Positions 1-7,192 of a stretch of DNA of 9,121 nucleotides are shown one piece after another. Under the pieces are notes generated by a model that worked only from the letters and a program-made list of their open reading frames with translations, searched no databases and was not told the DNA's origin. Each line of letters starts with the position of its first letter. Within the stretch, counting starts at the first letter, position 1. The DNA lies in assembly GCA_025362155.1 (NCBI GenBank), contig JANYHX010000120.1:1-9121 (forward strand), read 5' to 3'. The DNA is from Gallionella sp. GTDB lineage: Bacteria > Pseudomonadota > Gammaproteobacteria > Burkholderiales > Gallionellaceae. The translations under genes were made by a program, and so were the position numbers.

Positions 1-107
1 AACGAACTGACCGGCAACGCATAGTAATCCGGATGGGTGACTCGAACTTGATCGAGAAACCCGGCCAGGCGCGGACAGAGGCGACAATTTTTAGTGAAGG
101 TAAGCAT
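1..107 (-). CDS. Uracil-DNA glycosylase (family 4/5, Fe-S type), N-terminal fragment
   Basis: Only the first 35 codons are in the window; the gene runs off the left edge. The peptide starts MLTFTKNCRLCPRLAGFLDQ and continues with a HPDYYALPV stretch. The early C-x-x-C-P-R-L motif (Cys8, Cys11) followed by a Pro-Val segment is typical of the N-terminus of thermophile-type uracil-DNA glycosylases (UdgA/UdgB), where these cysteines help hold a 4Fe-4S cluster. Such enzymes excise uracil formed by cytosine deamination in the base-excision repair pathway. ATG at 107-105 is the only possible ATG start, because the same frame is closed upstream by a TAA at 113-111. No Shine-Dalgarno is visible. The start lies 26 bp after the rlmJ stop on the same strand, so the two may be cotranscribed. 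The family call rests on a short fragment. Confidence 0.68.
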   Translation of the reverse strand, partial: MLTFTKNCRLCPRLAGFLDQVRVTHPDYYALPVSS

Positions 108-133
108 GCGTTATTGTTTCATACAGTAGTGTT

Positions 134-988
134 TCATGCGGCGGCATTCTCTTCAAACTCCAGCACAAATTTCCCTTCTCCCTTATGCCCCAGAAGCCTA
201 GCCAAATAGGGCATCACCTCCTGTAACGCACTATGCAACAGCCACGGCGGGTTAAGGATAAACATGCCGCTGCCGTACATGCCGAAACCATCTTCGTCGG
301 GAGCGTGCACGCTGAGCGCAACATGCAGCCAGCTTTTCACCGGCAAGCGTTTCAGTTGCTCGGGAAGCTGCCTGGCCTCGGCACGCTGCAACTGCGGATA
401 CCATACCGCATATATGCCGCTGGCAAAGCGCTTCAATCCCTCGCGCAACGCTGACACCACATGCTGATAATCCTGCTTGTCTTCATAGGGCGGATCAATC
501 AACACCAGCGCGCGGCGCGGCGGAGGCGGCAATAAGGCTTTAAGCGCACCAAATCCATCGGCGGTCTGCATCAACACCTGGCTGCCATGTCCGGCAAAAT
601 TGTCCTGCAATATCTCGCTATCGGTCGGGTGCAATTCGAACAAGCGCATCCTGTCCTGCTCACGCAATAACTCCAGCGCCACCAACGGCGAACCAGGATA
701 GAGTTTCAACTGCCCATCGGGATTGAGGCGCTTCACCAGCGCGACATATTCCGCCAGTGGCGTGGGCATATCGTCGCGCTCCCACAATAGCGCAATGCCG
801 CTCTCATACTCCGCATTCTGCATCGCATAGCCGCTATCCAAGGCGTAGCAACCCGATCCGGCGTGGGTATCGATGTACCAAAATGGCTTGTCCTTCTGAG
901 CCAGATAGCGCAGCAACTGCATCTCGATGAAGTGTTTCAGCACATCAGCATGATTGCCGGCATGAAAGGCGTGGCGATAACTCAGCAT
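134..988 (-). CDS. rlmJ: 23S rRNA (adenine(2030)-N6)-methyltransferase RlmJ
   Basis: This 284-aa cytoplasmic enzyme uses S-adenosylmethionine to N6-methylate A2030 in 23S rRNA; the E. coli enzyme is of nearly the same length. The N-terminus MLSYRHAFHAGNHADVLKH is the signature opening of the RlmJ (YhiR, formerly DUF519) family and fixes the start at 988. The SAM-binding loop is seen as DTHAGSGCY (residues 40-48). The N6-adenine methyltransferase motif DPPY is at 165-168, and a conserved GMYGSGMFILNPPW segment is at 236-249. It lies 85 bp downstream of glnB on the same strand with no clear terminator between them, so readthrough from glnB is possible. It is followed at once by the glycosylase gene. 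Nothing looks truncated. Confidence 0.95.
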   Translation of the reverse strand: MLSYRHAFHAGNHADVLKHFIEMQLLRYLAQKDKPFWYIDTHAGSGCYALDSGYAMQNAEYESGIALLWERDDMPTPLAEYVALVKRLNPDGQLKLYPGSPLVALELLREQDRMRLFELHPTDSEILQDNFAGHGSQVLMQTADGFGALKALLPPPPRRALVLIDPPYEDKQDYQHVVSALREGLKRFASGIYAVWYPQLQRAEARQLPEQLKRLPVKSWLHVALSVHAPDEDGFGMYGSGMFILNPPWLLHSALQEVMPYLARLLGHKGEGKFVLEFEENAAA

Positions 989-1073
989 GAATAGGGATCA
1001 ACTGCCAAGTCCACAATCCTCGGCAACAGATTCCTGGGCAATAGTGGCTTGACTGACTTTGTTAGGGAATGAT

Positions 1074-1481
<408 letters not shown>

Positions 1482-1496
1482 TCATTGCCGCAATGC

Positions 1497-2054
1497 TCAA
1501 TCAAGCACGCGATAGCTGATGTCCATTACTTCGAGTTCAGTGATTCCTGTCGGGGTACGCAAGGCCGCAACTTCTCCCTCGCGCAATTTAAGCAGCGCTC
1601 GCGCCAGCGGAGAAATCCAGCTGATGCGGCCACTCGCCACATCCGCTTCATCCACACCGACGATACTATAGGTATTTTCAACCCCGTTAGCATCGGAGAC
1701 CGTCACTGTCGCACCAAAAAATACCTGGTCGCACTCGCCGCGTTGCGCCGGATTGACTACTTCGGCCAACTCCAGGCGTTTACGCAAAAAACGCACGCGC
1801 CGATCAATTTCACGCAGGCGTTTTTTGCCATAAATGTAGTCGCCATTTTCCGAGCGGTCGCCGTTGGAGGCCGCCCAGGTAATGGTTTTTACCAAAGCCG
1901 GACGCTCCGTTTTCCATAAATGATCCGCCTCATCCTGTAACCGCCGGTAACCGCCAGGCGTGATGTAATTTTTAACCCCCGGCGGCAATTCCAACGTAGG
2001 CATGGCCTCCTCGTCATCATCGGAATCTTGCTCGCGGGTGAATGCTTTGCTCAT
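1497..2054 (-). CDS. greB: Transcription elongation factor GreB
   Basis: This 185-aa factor enters the RNA polymerase secondary channel and stimulates cleavage of backtracked transcripts. After an acidic N-terminal extension (residues 8-16, Asp/Glu-rich), the Gre N-terminal domain starts at NYITPGGYRRL (29-39). It forms a coiled coil with the diagnostic tip sequence GDRSENGDYIYGKKRLREID (65-84). D66 and E69 in it correspond to the acidic residues that hold the catalytic Mg2+. The C-terminal FKBP-like domain follows, with typical DEADVASGRISWISPLARAL wording around 134-153. YIYGKKRL marks GreB rather than GreA. The acidic extension is common in betaproteobacterial GreB. The ATG has no strong Shine-Dalgarno. 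A minus-strand TACAAT (2128-2123) could be its -10 box. It is separated from glnB by 84 bp. Confidence 0.93.
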   Translation of the reverse strand: MSKAFTREQDSDDDEEAMPTLELPPGVKNYITPGGYRRLQDEADHLWKTERPALVKTITWAASNGDRSENGDYIYGKKRLREIDRRVRFLRKRLELAEVVNPAQRGECDQVFFGATVTVSDANGVENTYSIVGVDEADVASGRISWISPLARALLKLREGEVAALRTPTGITELEVMDISYRVLD

Positions 2055-2174
2055 TTTTTATTTGAATAATGGAGAGAGATAATCAACGGAGGTTCGATAA
2101 AGATTTGCGGAAAAGATTCGCTATTGTAATTCTTCTGGCATCAGTTCGAGCAAAGCAATATAGCTGCGATTTAA

Positions 2175-2202
2175 TTGCATGAAGCCTTTCTAGGAATATA
2201 GT
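2175..2202 (+). promoter_or_regulatory. Candidate sigma-70 promoter of the vapBC-like operon
   Basis: TTGCAT (2175-2180) and TATAGT (2197-2202) are separated by 16 bp, giving a plausible -35/-10 pair. The predicted transcription start falls near 2209, about 25 bases before the antitoxin ATG. The only alternative -10, TAAGAT three bases downstream, has a poorer -35. The -10 overlaps the left arm of an inverted repeat, as expected for a self-repressed toxin-antitoxin promoter. Confidence 0.45.
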
Positions 2203-2219
2203 AAGATAGCCAAACTTAC
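2201..2219. promoter_or_regulatory. Inverted repeat GTAAG-N9-CTTAC, candidate antitoxin operator
   Basis: A perfect 5-bp inverted repeat (2201-2205 and 2215-2219) is separated by nine bases, so the half-sites are centred 14 bp apart. It covers the end of the candidate -10 box and the predicted transcription start of the antitoxin-toxin pair. AbrB-type antitoxins commonly repress their own operon by binding palindromes in this position. That this one is bound is inference. Confidence 0.4.
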
Positions 2220-2234
2220 CTTTTAGGAGTCGTC

Positions 2235-2504
2235 ATGGAAACTGTCAAACTTTCCACCAAGGGGCAACTGGTCATCCCCAAGGAAATCCGCAAAGCCCAT
2301 CATCTGGCAGTCGGGACTGAATTCATGGTTTCTTTTGTTGGTGCGGAAATCCGTCTGACTCCGTTGCCAATATTCCCGCGTACTAGCGCTGCAGATGCTG
2401 CAGGGATACTGGCAAAACGCGGGCAGAAAAAAATCAGCGCAGCAAAAACCCGCGTGAAAATCAGCAAAACATTAAAGGCGCGGGACGCCGCTACCCGCTC
2501 ATGA
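2235..2504 (+). CDS. vapB: AbrB/MazE/SpoVT-family antitoxin (VapB-like)
   Basis: This 89-aa protein has an N-terminal swapped-hairpin AbrB DNA-binding domain (VKLSTKGQLVIPKEIR at 4-19, then a VGTEFMVSF strand and IRLTPL). It should dimerise, bind its own promoter, and neutralise the PIN toxin encoded next. AGGAG at 2225-2229, five bases before the ATG, supports the start. Its last four bases overlap the toxin start (ATGA), typical of translationally coupled toxin-antitoxin pairs. The C-terminal toxin-binding tail (60-89) is very basic, with eleven Lys/Arg and one acidic residue. Many VapB tails are more acidic, so this tail deserves notice, although the ending RDAATRS looks family-like. Confidence 0.85.
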   Translation: METVKLSTKGQLVIPKEIRKAHHLAVGTEFMVSFVGAEIRLTPLPIFPRTSAADAAGILAKRGQKKISAAKTRVKISKTLKARDAATRS

Positions 2505-2899
2505 TTTCGCTCGACACCAACATACTGGCGCGCTTCCTGCTAAACGACGATCCCGTCCAGTTCAAGCTGGCGCGTGACCTGCTGGCACGTCCCAACGACT
2601 ACACCGCCCCGCCAACTGTGCTACTCGAGCTGGTATGGGTGCTGGAGTCTTATGACTGCACCCACGCCGAAATCCTGCAAGCCTTGCGCATGCTGCTGGG
2701 TCTGCCCAACTTCAAACCAAAATCGTTCGAGGCAATTTGTTATGCAGTGAATTGGTATGAAGCAGGCATGGATTTTGGCGACGCGCTACACATTGCGCTG
2801 AGTGCCGGAGATGAGGCGTTTGCTACCTTCGATAAGACATTAGGGAAAATGGCGTCGCAGAACGGCATTGCGCCGCAAGTGCAAGTGTTGGGACGCTGA
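2501..2899 (+). CDS. vapC: PIN-domain ribonuclease toxin (VapC-like)
   Basis: This is a 132-aa single-domain PIN protein. The acidic metal-binding residues expected of an active nuclease are all present: D5 in ISLDTNIL, E43 in LLELVWVLE, D94 in FGDALHIA (D91 close by) and D111 in FATFDKTLG. VapC toxins are Mg2+/Mn2+-dependent endoribonucleases that cut tRNA or rRNA and stop translation when the antitoxin is degraded. The target here cannot be predicted. The ATG overlaps the antitoxin stop codon by four bases, so translation is probably coupled. Length and motifs suggest an intact toxin. The upstream antitoxin makes this a type II system with an AbrB-type partner. Confidence 0.88.
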   Translation: MISLDTNILARFLLNDDPVQFKLARDLLARPNDYTAPPTVLLELVWVLESYDCTHAEILQALRMLLGLPNFKPKSFEAICYAVNWYEAGMDFGDALHIALSAGDEAFATFDKTLGKMASQNGIAPQVQVLGR

Positions 2900-2927
2900 A
2901 TCATTTGAGAACCCCCAAGGAGGGATC

Positions 2928-3278
2928 GTGGCCTGGATCATCACAAAATATTTTTTGACCGCCGCTCTTGTCGTGCTCGTCTCCGAACTGGCAAAGCGTA
3001 GTGACAAGCTCGGCGGCTTCGTTGCCGCGCTCCCGCTAGTAACGGTGCTGGCGCTGATCTGGCTCTATGTCGAGAAACAGCCTCAGGAGAAAATTGCCAA
3101 CCACGCTTGGTACACGTTCTGGTATGTCGTGCCCACACTGCCGATGTTTCTCGCCTTTCCTGTGCTGCTTCCGCGCCTCGGCTTTTGGCCCACTCTGCTG
3201 GCCTGCATCATCCTCACAGTTATTTGCTTCGGGCTCTTTGCGCTCGCGGTACGCCGCTTCGGAATAGAGTTACTGTGA
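2928..3278 (+). CDS. Small four-helix membrane protein, DUF3147/GlpM-like
   Basis: The GTG at 2928 is chosen as start because a strong AAGGAGGG Shine-Dalgarno (2917-2924) sits just before it. The frame is open 20 codons further upstream, but that part overlaps vapC and is not membrane-like. The resulting 116-aa protein has four hydrophobic segments, near residues 3-22, 28-48, 61-82 and 86-108, and a basic RR at 109-110. The pattern (LVVLVSELAKRSDKLGGFVAALPLVT, then a WY-rich third helix and an FWPTL fourth helix) resembles the DUF3147 family, which includes GlpM-like inner-membrane proteins of poorly known function. It starts 28 bp after vapC and may share its transcript. No transport or enzymatic motif is seen. 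Confidence 0.72.
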   Translation: MAWIITKYFLTAALVVLVSELAKRSDKLGGFVAALPLVTVLALIWLYVEKQPQEKIANHAWYTFWYVVPTLPMFLAFPVLLPRLGFWPTLLACIILTVICFGLFALAVRRFGIELL

Positions 3279-3359
3279 GGCGCTCCATCCCTGCTGACAG
3301 GCGATTATCGGCTACGCTAGAAGGTAAGCGCTGAGTGGAATGACATGCGCTGATATGGT

Positions 3360-3365
3360 TATAAT
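3360..3365 (+). promoter_or_regulatory. TATAAT box, candidate -10 for the aspartic protease gene
   Basis: A perfect TATAAT lies 48 bp before the protease ATG, in the 134-bp gap after the DUF3147-like gene. A good -35-like ATGACA (3340-3345) is present but only 14 bp upstream, shorter than normal. No better -35 is placed at 17 bp, so the promoter call is tentative. Confidence 0.35.
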
Positions 3366-3381
3366 GGTGCAACACATTTAC

Positions 3382-3394
3382 GCGGGCACCCCGC
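3382..3394. repeat. Small perfect hairpin in the 5' leader of the protease gene
   Basis: GCGGG-CAC-CCCGC forms a 5-bp all-GC stem with a 3-base loop. It is followed by an A-tract and then, after a short gap, the AGGAG Shine-Dalgarno (3403-3407). There is no T-run, so it is not an intrinsic terminator on the plus strand. If transcription starts just downstream of the TATAAT at 3360-3365, the hairpin is close to the 5' end of the mRNA, where it could protect it. Confidence 0.4.
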
Positions 3395-3412
3395 AAAAAT
3401 ACAGGAGCCATC

Positions 3413-3793
3413 ATGGGTTTAACTTACGCGACACTTCGATTAACCAATCTTTTTAATCGTCAAAATGTACAGGTCAGCGCCTTGGTGGATACGGGGGCGA
3501 CTTTTATGTGCGTGACCGAAGAAATTGCCTTGCAACTTGGCTTTGACATCAGCGAGGTCGGTCAACAAATGATCACCTTGGCGGATGGGCATCAGCGCAA
3601 GGTGCCAAAGATTGCGCCTATCGAAATCGCGTTTGGGAACCGGACTTATGTGACCGAAGCGGTGGTGTTGGGTAATGAGCCGCTGTTAGGAGTAATTCCA
3701 ATGGAAGCGATGGACCTTATTGTCGATCCTCGTCAACAGACATTGATTGTCAACCCGCAACATCCCAATTATCCCGTGGCCTTGGCAAAGTAA
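3413..3793 (+). CDS. Retropepsin-like (clan AA) aspartic protease
   Basis: This 126-aa protein has the hallmark active-site block LVDTGATFMCV with Asp26-Thr27-Gly28, followed by a helix (EEIALQLGF). The second hydrophobic turn LLG (91-93) and the ending MDLIVDP (100-106) are as seen in bacterial retroviral-type aspartic proteases. One catalytic Asp per chain implies the enzyme works as a homodimer. No signal peptide or membrane segment is visible, so it is probably cytoplasmic and differs from membrane-anchored relatives. AGGAG at 3403-3407, five bases before the ATG, supports the start. Substrates of stand-alone bacterial members are mostly unknown. It is flanked by the DUF3147-like gene and a palindromic repeat cluster that begins just after its stop. 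Confidence 0.85.
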   Translation: MGLTYATLRLTNLFNRQNVQVSALVDTGATFMCVTEEIALQLGFDISEVGQQMITLADGHQRKVPKIAPIEIAFGNRTYVTEAVVLGNEPLLGVIPMEAMDLIVDPRQQTLIVNPQHPNYPVALAK

Positions 3794-3800
3794 TTAGCCT

Positions 3801-3857
3801 CGTAGGCTGGATGGAGCGAAGCGCAATGGCACTAGGCGCTATGTTTTCCGTCCTACG
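3801..3857. repeat. Nested palindromic REP-like element
   Basis: The outer arms CGTAGG (3801-3806) and CCTACG (3852-3857) are perfect complements. Pairing continues imperfectly inward (CTGGA against TCCGT). An inner pair AGCGC (3820-3824) and GCGCT (3836-3840) has almost the same centre (3829-3830). This gives one cruciform-like structure of about 57 bp starting seven bases after the protease stop codon. The wording GTAGGCTGGATGGAGCGAAG resembles palindromic repeats scattered between genes in many proteobacteria. Copy number in this genome cannot be judged from one window. Confidence 0.6.
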
Positions 3858-3877
3858 TGGGCGGTTAGAACCTATAG

Positions 3878-3897
3878 GGCACAATCTTTGTTGTGCC
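3878..3897. repeat. Second palindromic hairpin, GGCACAA-N6-TTGTGCC
   Basis: A perfect 7-bp stem with a 6-base loop lies 20 bp after the nested palindrome. A small GGTT-AG-AACC palindrome lies between the two. The GGGCACAA...TTGTGCC wording again resembles intergenic palindromic repeats of proteobacteria. It could weakly terminate or stabilise the protease transcript, but no T-run follows on either strand. Confidence 0.55.
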
Positions 3898-3962
3898 AAA
3901 CGCAAGCATCCGATGCAATGAATTTCGCTTATTGACTCCCTTACCTGTACGTTATGCATCTC

Positions 3963-3974
3963 GGAGAGATCTCC
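3963..3974 (+). promoter_or_regulatory. Shine-Dalgarno inside a small inverted repeat
   Basis: GGAGAGATCTCC directly precedes the ATG at 3975. GGAGAG is a good ribosome-binding site with six-base spacing and decides the start. The last four bases (CTCC) can pair with GGAG across an AGAT loop, so the site can fold on itself. This may modestly damp translation; it could also be chance. Confidence 0.4.
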
Positions 3975-4598
3975 ATGAACGAAGTTACCCCAATAGAGAA
4001 AGTCACATCAAATGTTGCTGTTAAGGGTGCGGCAAATACCATAGCCGTTTTTGGCGCAACGATCACACCCCTCGCCGCCTTCGTCCCTTTTCTGGTCGAT
4101 GCTTTGGCTAGTGGTCGGCAAGGGGAGCGGTTAGAACAGATGTTCGCCGAACTCAGCGCTATAACAACCGTCCATTCCGAAAAGCTCAAGCATCTAAGTG
4201 ATGATCAGTACAAGGTTGTGAACGAAGCAATATCTGCGGCCTTCTACACTATAAATCAAGACAAGCTCGACTTGCTCAAACGTGCAGCAGCAAATGCACT
4301 CTTGGATGGTGAGGCTGTTTCGCAGGTATCCGATGCGCTTTCCCGCGCAATACGCGACATGTCCGCTGCTGAAGCTTCGTTCATTATGCGAAACTTTAAG
4401 TACGAGATGCTCATTATTACAGACACAGAAGTAACGGAGGGTGCGATAGCTATACGCCCGCGCTCCAATGACGAAATTATACTTTCTGGCTTAATTAATC
4501 TAGGCTTGCTGTACTCAAGACAGCCTCGTTGGGACATTGTTGCTTACGAATGGTCGCCACTGGTAGTAAAGCTAATCCGATTGATCAAAAACGGATAG
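3975..4598 (+). CDS. Membrane-anchored protein of unknown function
   Basis: The frame opens at 3954, but the ATG at 3975 has the Shine-Dalgarno (GGAGAG, 3963-3968), giving 207 aa. I do not recognise a named family. One hydrophobic, Ala/Gly-rich segment (about 18-44, AANTIAVFGATITPLAAFVPFLVDAL) is probably a membrane anchor or hairpin. It is followed by a charged helical region with LEQMFAELSAI and EKLKHLSDDQYKVVNEAI (53-86). A second helical part (96-146) contains LLKRAAANALLDG and IRDMSAAEASF. The C-terminal third has IILSGLINLGLLYSR (168-182), which reads like a winged-helix segment, and ends with WSPLVVKLIRLIKNG. This layout vaguely recalls abortive-infection-type membrane proteins such as Abi-alpha/DUF4393, but the resemblance is weak. 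Codon choice looks more AT-rich than the neighbouring copA gene, and the gene follows palindromic repeats, so it may be acquired. It converges on copA. Confidence 0.75.
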   Translation: MNEVTPIEKVTSNVAVKGAANTIAVFGATITPLAAFVPFLVDALASGRQGERLEQMFAELSAITTVHSEKLKHLSDDQYKVVNEAISAAFYTINQDKLDLLKRAAANALLDGEAVSQVSDALSRAIRDMSAAEASFIMRNFKYEMLIITDTEVTEGAIAIRPRSNDEIILSGLINLGLLYSRQPRWDIVAYEWSPLVVKLIRLIKNG

Positions 4599-4667
4599 CC
4601 TCTTCATTAACCAAGAGTGGAAGATTTTGTGGGTAGACAAAACCCTCTCTGCGTTCTCACAAACCTT

Positions 4668-7088
4668 TTACAGTTTCACCCGCCCCAACCGCAACGCATT
4701 CGTAATCACCGACACCGAACTAAAACTCATCGCCGCCGCCGCGATGATGGGCGAGAGCAATATACCGAAGAACGGATACAGCAGCCCGGCCGCGACCGGC
4801 ACGCCGAGCATGTTGTAAATGAAGGCAAAAAATAAATTCTGGCGAATGTTGCGCATGGTGGCCTGGCTCAGGCGGCGCGCGCGTACTATTCCATTCAGGT
4901 CGCCTTTGATTAGTGTCACCCCGGCGCTTTGCATCGCTACATCGGTGCCGGTTCCCATCGCGATGCCGACCTGTGCCTGCGCAAGTGCCGGCGCGTCGTT
5001 GATGCCGTCGCCCGCCATTGCGACGATGCGTCCTTCGGCTTGCAATTGTTTGACGATCTCGGCTTTTTGTTCCGGCAGCACTTCGGCCACCACGCGTTTA
5101 ATCCCCAGTTTTTTCGCGACTACATCAGCAGTGGCACGGCTGTCGCCGGTAATCATGACCAACTCCAATCCGGCCGCTTGCAAGGCGCGCACCGCTTCCA
5201 GTGTGGATTCCTTGATCGGGTCGGCCACGCCGATCAGACCCGCAGGCTTGCCATCCACGGCGACGAACATCACGGTCTGCCCTTCTGCGCGTAGTGCATC
5301 GGCGCGTTGTAGCAAATCACCCATCTCAATGCCCAGATCGACAAATAGTTTTTGATTGCCGACAGCCACTTTGCGCTCAGCCACCCGTCCGGTAATGCCC
5401 TTGCCGCTGACGGATTGAAACTCTTTTACTTCGGCCAATGCCAGGTTGCGCGCCTCTGCTCCTTTAACGATGGCGTCTGCCAGCGGATGTTCACTGGCGC
5501 GTTCCAGGCTGGCACCCAGTTGCAGCACGTCGTTATCCTGAAATCCGGTTAGCGCAACCACCGAAGTCAGTTTCGGTTTGCCTTCAGTCAACGTGCCGGT
5601 CTTGTCGGTCACCAGCGTGTCCACTTTTTCCATGATCTCCAGCGCTTCGGCGTTCTTGATCAGCACCCCTGCCGCAGCGCCCCGTCCCGTCCCCACCATG
5701 ATAGAGATCGGCGTGGCCAGCCCCAGCGCACAAGGACAGGCGATGATCAGCACCGACACCGCCGCGACAATCGCATGCGCGAATCTGGGTTCGGGTCCCC
5801 AGATCATCCAGACGCCGAACGCTAGTAGCGCGATCAGCACCACGATGGGCACAAAATAGCCCGACACCGTATCCGCCAGCCGCTGTATCGGCGCACGGCT
5901 GCGCTGCGCTGCGCTAACCATTTGGATGATCTGTGCGAGCAGGGTTTCCGCGCCGACTTTTTCGGCGCGCATCAACAAACCGCCCGTGCCGTTCATCGTC
6001 GCGCCGATCAATTTTTCTCCGGACTGCTTCTCGACCGGCATTGGTTCACCGGTCACCATGGATTCATCGACAGCGCTGCTGCCCTCCACGACCAGCCCAT
6101 CCACCGGAATTTTTTCGCCGGGACGCACGCGCAGCACATCGCCGACCTGCACCTGCTCCAATGGAATGTCTTCTTCGACTATATTTTTTCCGTTGGCATC
6201 GCTGCGCACGATGCGCGCGGTCTTGGGGGACAAGCCAAGCAACAATTTGATCGCAGTATTGGTGTTGCTGCGCGCTCTGAGTTCCAGCACTTGCCCCAAC
6301 AGCACCAGCGCGGTGATGGCCGCTGCGGCTTCGAAATAAATCGGCAACGTGCCGTCTTCACGACGTATTGTCGCCGGGAAAATATTCGGCAGGAAAGTTC
6401 CAATCACGCTATAAGCCCAAGCCACTCCGACGCCCAGCGAGATCAGCGTGAACATGTTCAGGTGCCGGTTAACCAATGATGCCCAGCCGCGCTGAAAGAA
6501 AGGCCAGCCGCCCCACAACACCACCGGGGTCGCCAGCAGAAACTCGATGAATTGCAGCTTTTGAAACGAGATCATCTGCGGCACAAAGCCCATCCACATA
6601 TCGGCGGCCATCGCCATCACGAACACCGGCACTGCCAATGCCGTGCTGATCCAGAAACGCCTCGTCATGTTGTCCAGCTCGGGATTTTTTTCAGTAGCCG
6701 CCACCGTTCTGGGTTCCAGCGCCATGCCACAGATCGGACAATTGCCGGGTTCGCTGCGCACAATTTGCGGGTGCATGGGACAAACGTATTCGGTCACAGT
6801 CTGCATCAGCGGGGATTCCGGCTCCAATGCCATACCGCACTTGGGGCAACTCCCCGGGCCGATCTGGCGGACTTCCGGATCCATAGGGCAAACATACATG
6901 GTGCCTGGCGGCACCGTCTCGGGCTGGAGGAGTTGAGGATGCAGATATTTTTCAGGGGAGGCCTGAAATTTGGTCAGGCATTTCGGATTGCAGAACAGAT
7001 AAGTCTGGCCATCATGCACATGGCGCAGCTTGGTGTCGGGCGACACCGTCATTCCACAGACAGGATCAATATTCGTATTTTCACTCAT
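4668..7088 (-). CDS. copA: Cu(+)-translocating P1B-type ATPase (CopA-like) with YHS and two heavy-metal-binding modules
   Basis: This 806-aa inner-membrane pump should export cytoplasmic Cu(+) using ATP. Its N-terminus carries a YHS/TRASH-like domain (DPVCGM at 8-13, C33 and C37). Two short Cys-rich modules follow: YVCPMDPEV...[10 protein letters not shown] (65-90) and YVCPMHPQI...[10 protein letters not shown] (101-126). No canonical GMxCxxC HMA domain is present. The catalytic core is complete: actuator TGEP (346-349), ion-binding CPC in the membrane (451-453), phosphorylation DKTGT (495-499), SEHP nucleotide motif (532-535) and GDGIND (693-698). Membrane residues Tyr758-Asn759 and Met787-xxx-Ser791 fit the Cu(+) subgroup (P1B-1). 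Eight membrane segments are expected. No clear CueR-type operator is seen upstream, and the Shine-Dalgarno is weak. The first module has Asp70 where the second has His106. Confidence 0.94.
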   Translation of the reverse strand: MSENTNIDPVCGMTVSPDTKLRHVHDGQTYLFCNPKCLTKFQASPEKYLHPQLLQPETVPPGTMYVCPMDPEVRQIGPGSCPKCGMALEPESPLMQTVTEYVCPMHPQIVRSEPGNCPICGMALEPRTVAATEKNPELDNMTRRFWISTALAVPVFVMAMAADMWMGFVPQMISFQKLQFIEFLLATPVVLWGGWPFFQRGWASLVNRHLNMFTLISLGVGVAWAYSVIGTFLPNIFPATIRREDGTLPIYFEAAAAITALVLLGQVLELRARSNTNTAIKLLLGLSPKTARIVRSDANGKNIVEEDIPLEQVQVGDVLRVRPGEKIPVDGLVVEGSSAVDESMVTGEPMPVEKQSGEKLIGATMNGTGGLLMRAEKVGAETLLAQIIQMVSAAQRSRAPIQRLADTVSGYFVPIVVLIALLAFGVWMIWGPEPRFAHAIVAAVSVLIIACPCALGLATPISIMVGTGRGAAAGVLIKNAEALEIMEKVDTLVTDKTGTLTEGKPKLTSVVALTGFQDNDVLQLGASLERASEHPLADAIVKGAEARNLALAEVKEFQSVSGKGITGRVAERKVAVGNQKLFVDLGIEMGDLLQRADALRAEGQTVMFVAVDGKPAGLIGVADPIKESTLEAVRALQAAGLELVMITGDSRATADVVAKKLGIKRVVAEVLPEQKAEIVKQLQAEGRIVAMAGDGINDAPALAQAQVGIAMGTGTDVAMQSAGVTLIKGDLNGIVRARRLSQATMRNIRQNLFFAFIYNMLGVPVAAGLLYPFFGILLSPIIAAAAMSFSSVSVITNALRLGRVKL

Positions 7089-7192
7089 GATTAACCCGGC
7101 CTCGATGGATATGGCATTATCGCAAGTATTGAGGCGTTAGTGGTATTTGGAAAGGACTTAATTAACCGACATCCTCCGCCACCGCTATTGCT

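Noticed and set aside
4600..4642. Short inverted repeats (CTCTT/AAGAG at 4600-4617; TTTTGT/ACAAAA at 4625-4642) as terminators between the unknown gene and copA
   Set aside because: Stems are short and AT-rich and no T-run follows on either strand in the right place.
5922..6479. Long plus-strand open frames of up to 185 aa within copA
   Set aside because: They are antisense to a fully conserved P-type ATPase and show His/Arg-rich shadow composition without ribosome-binding sites.
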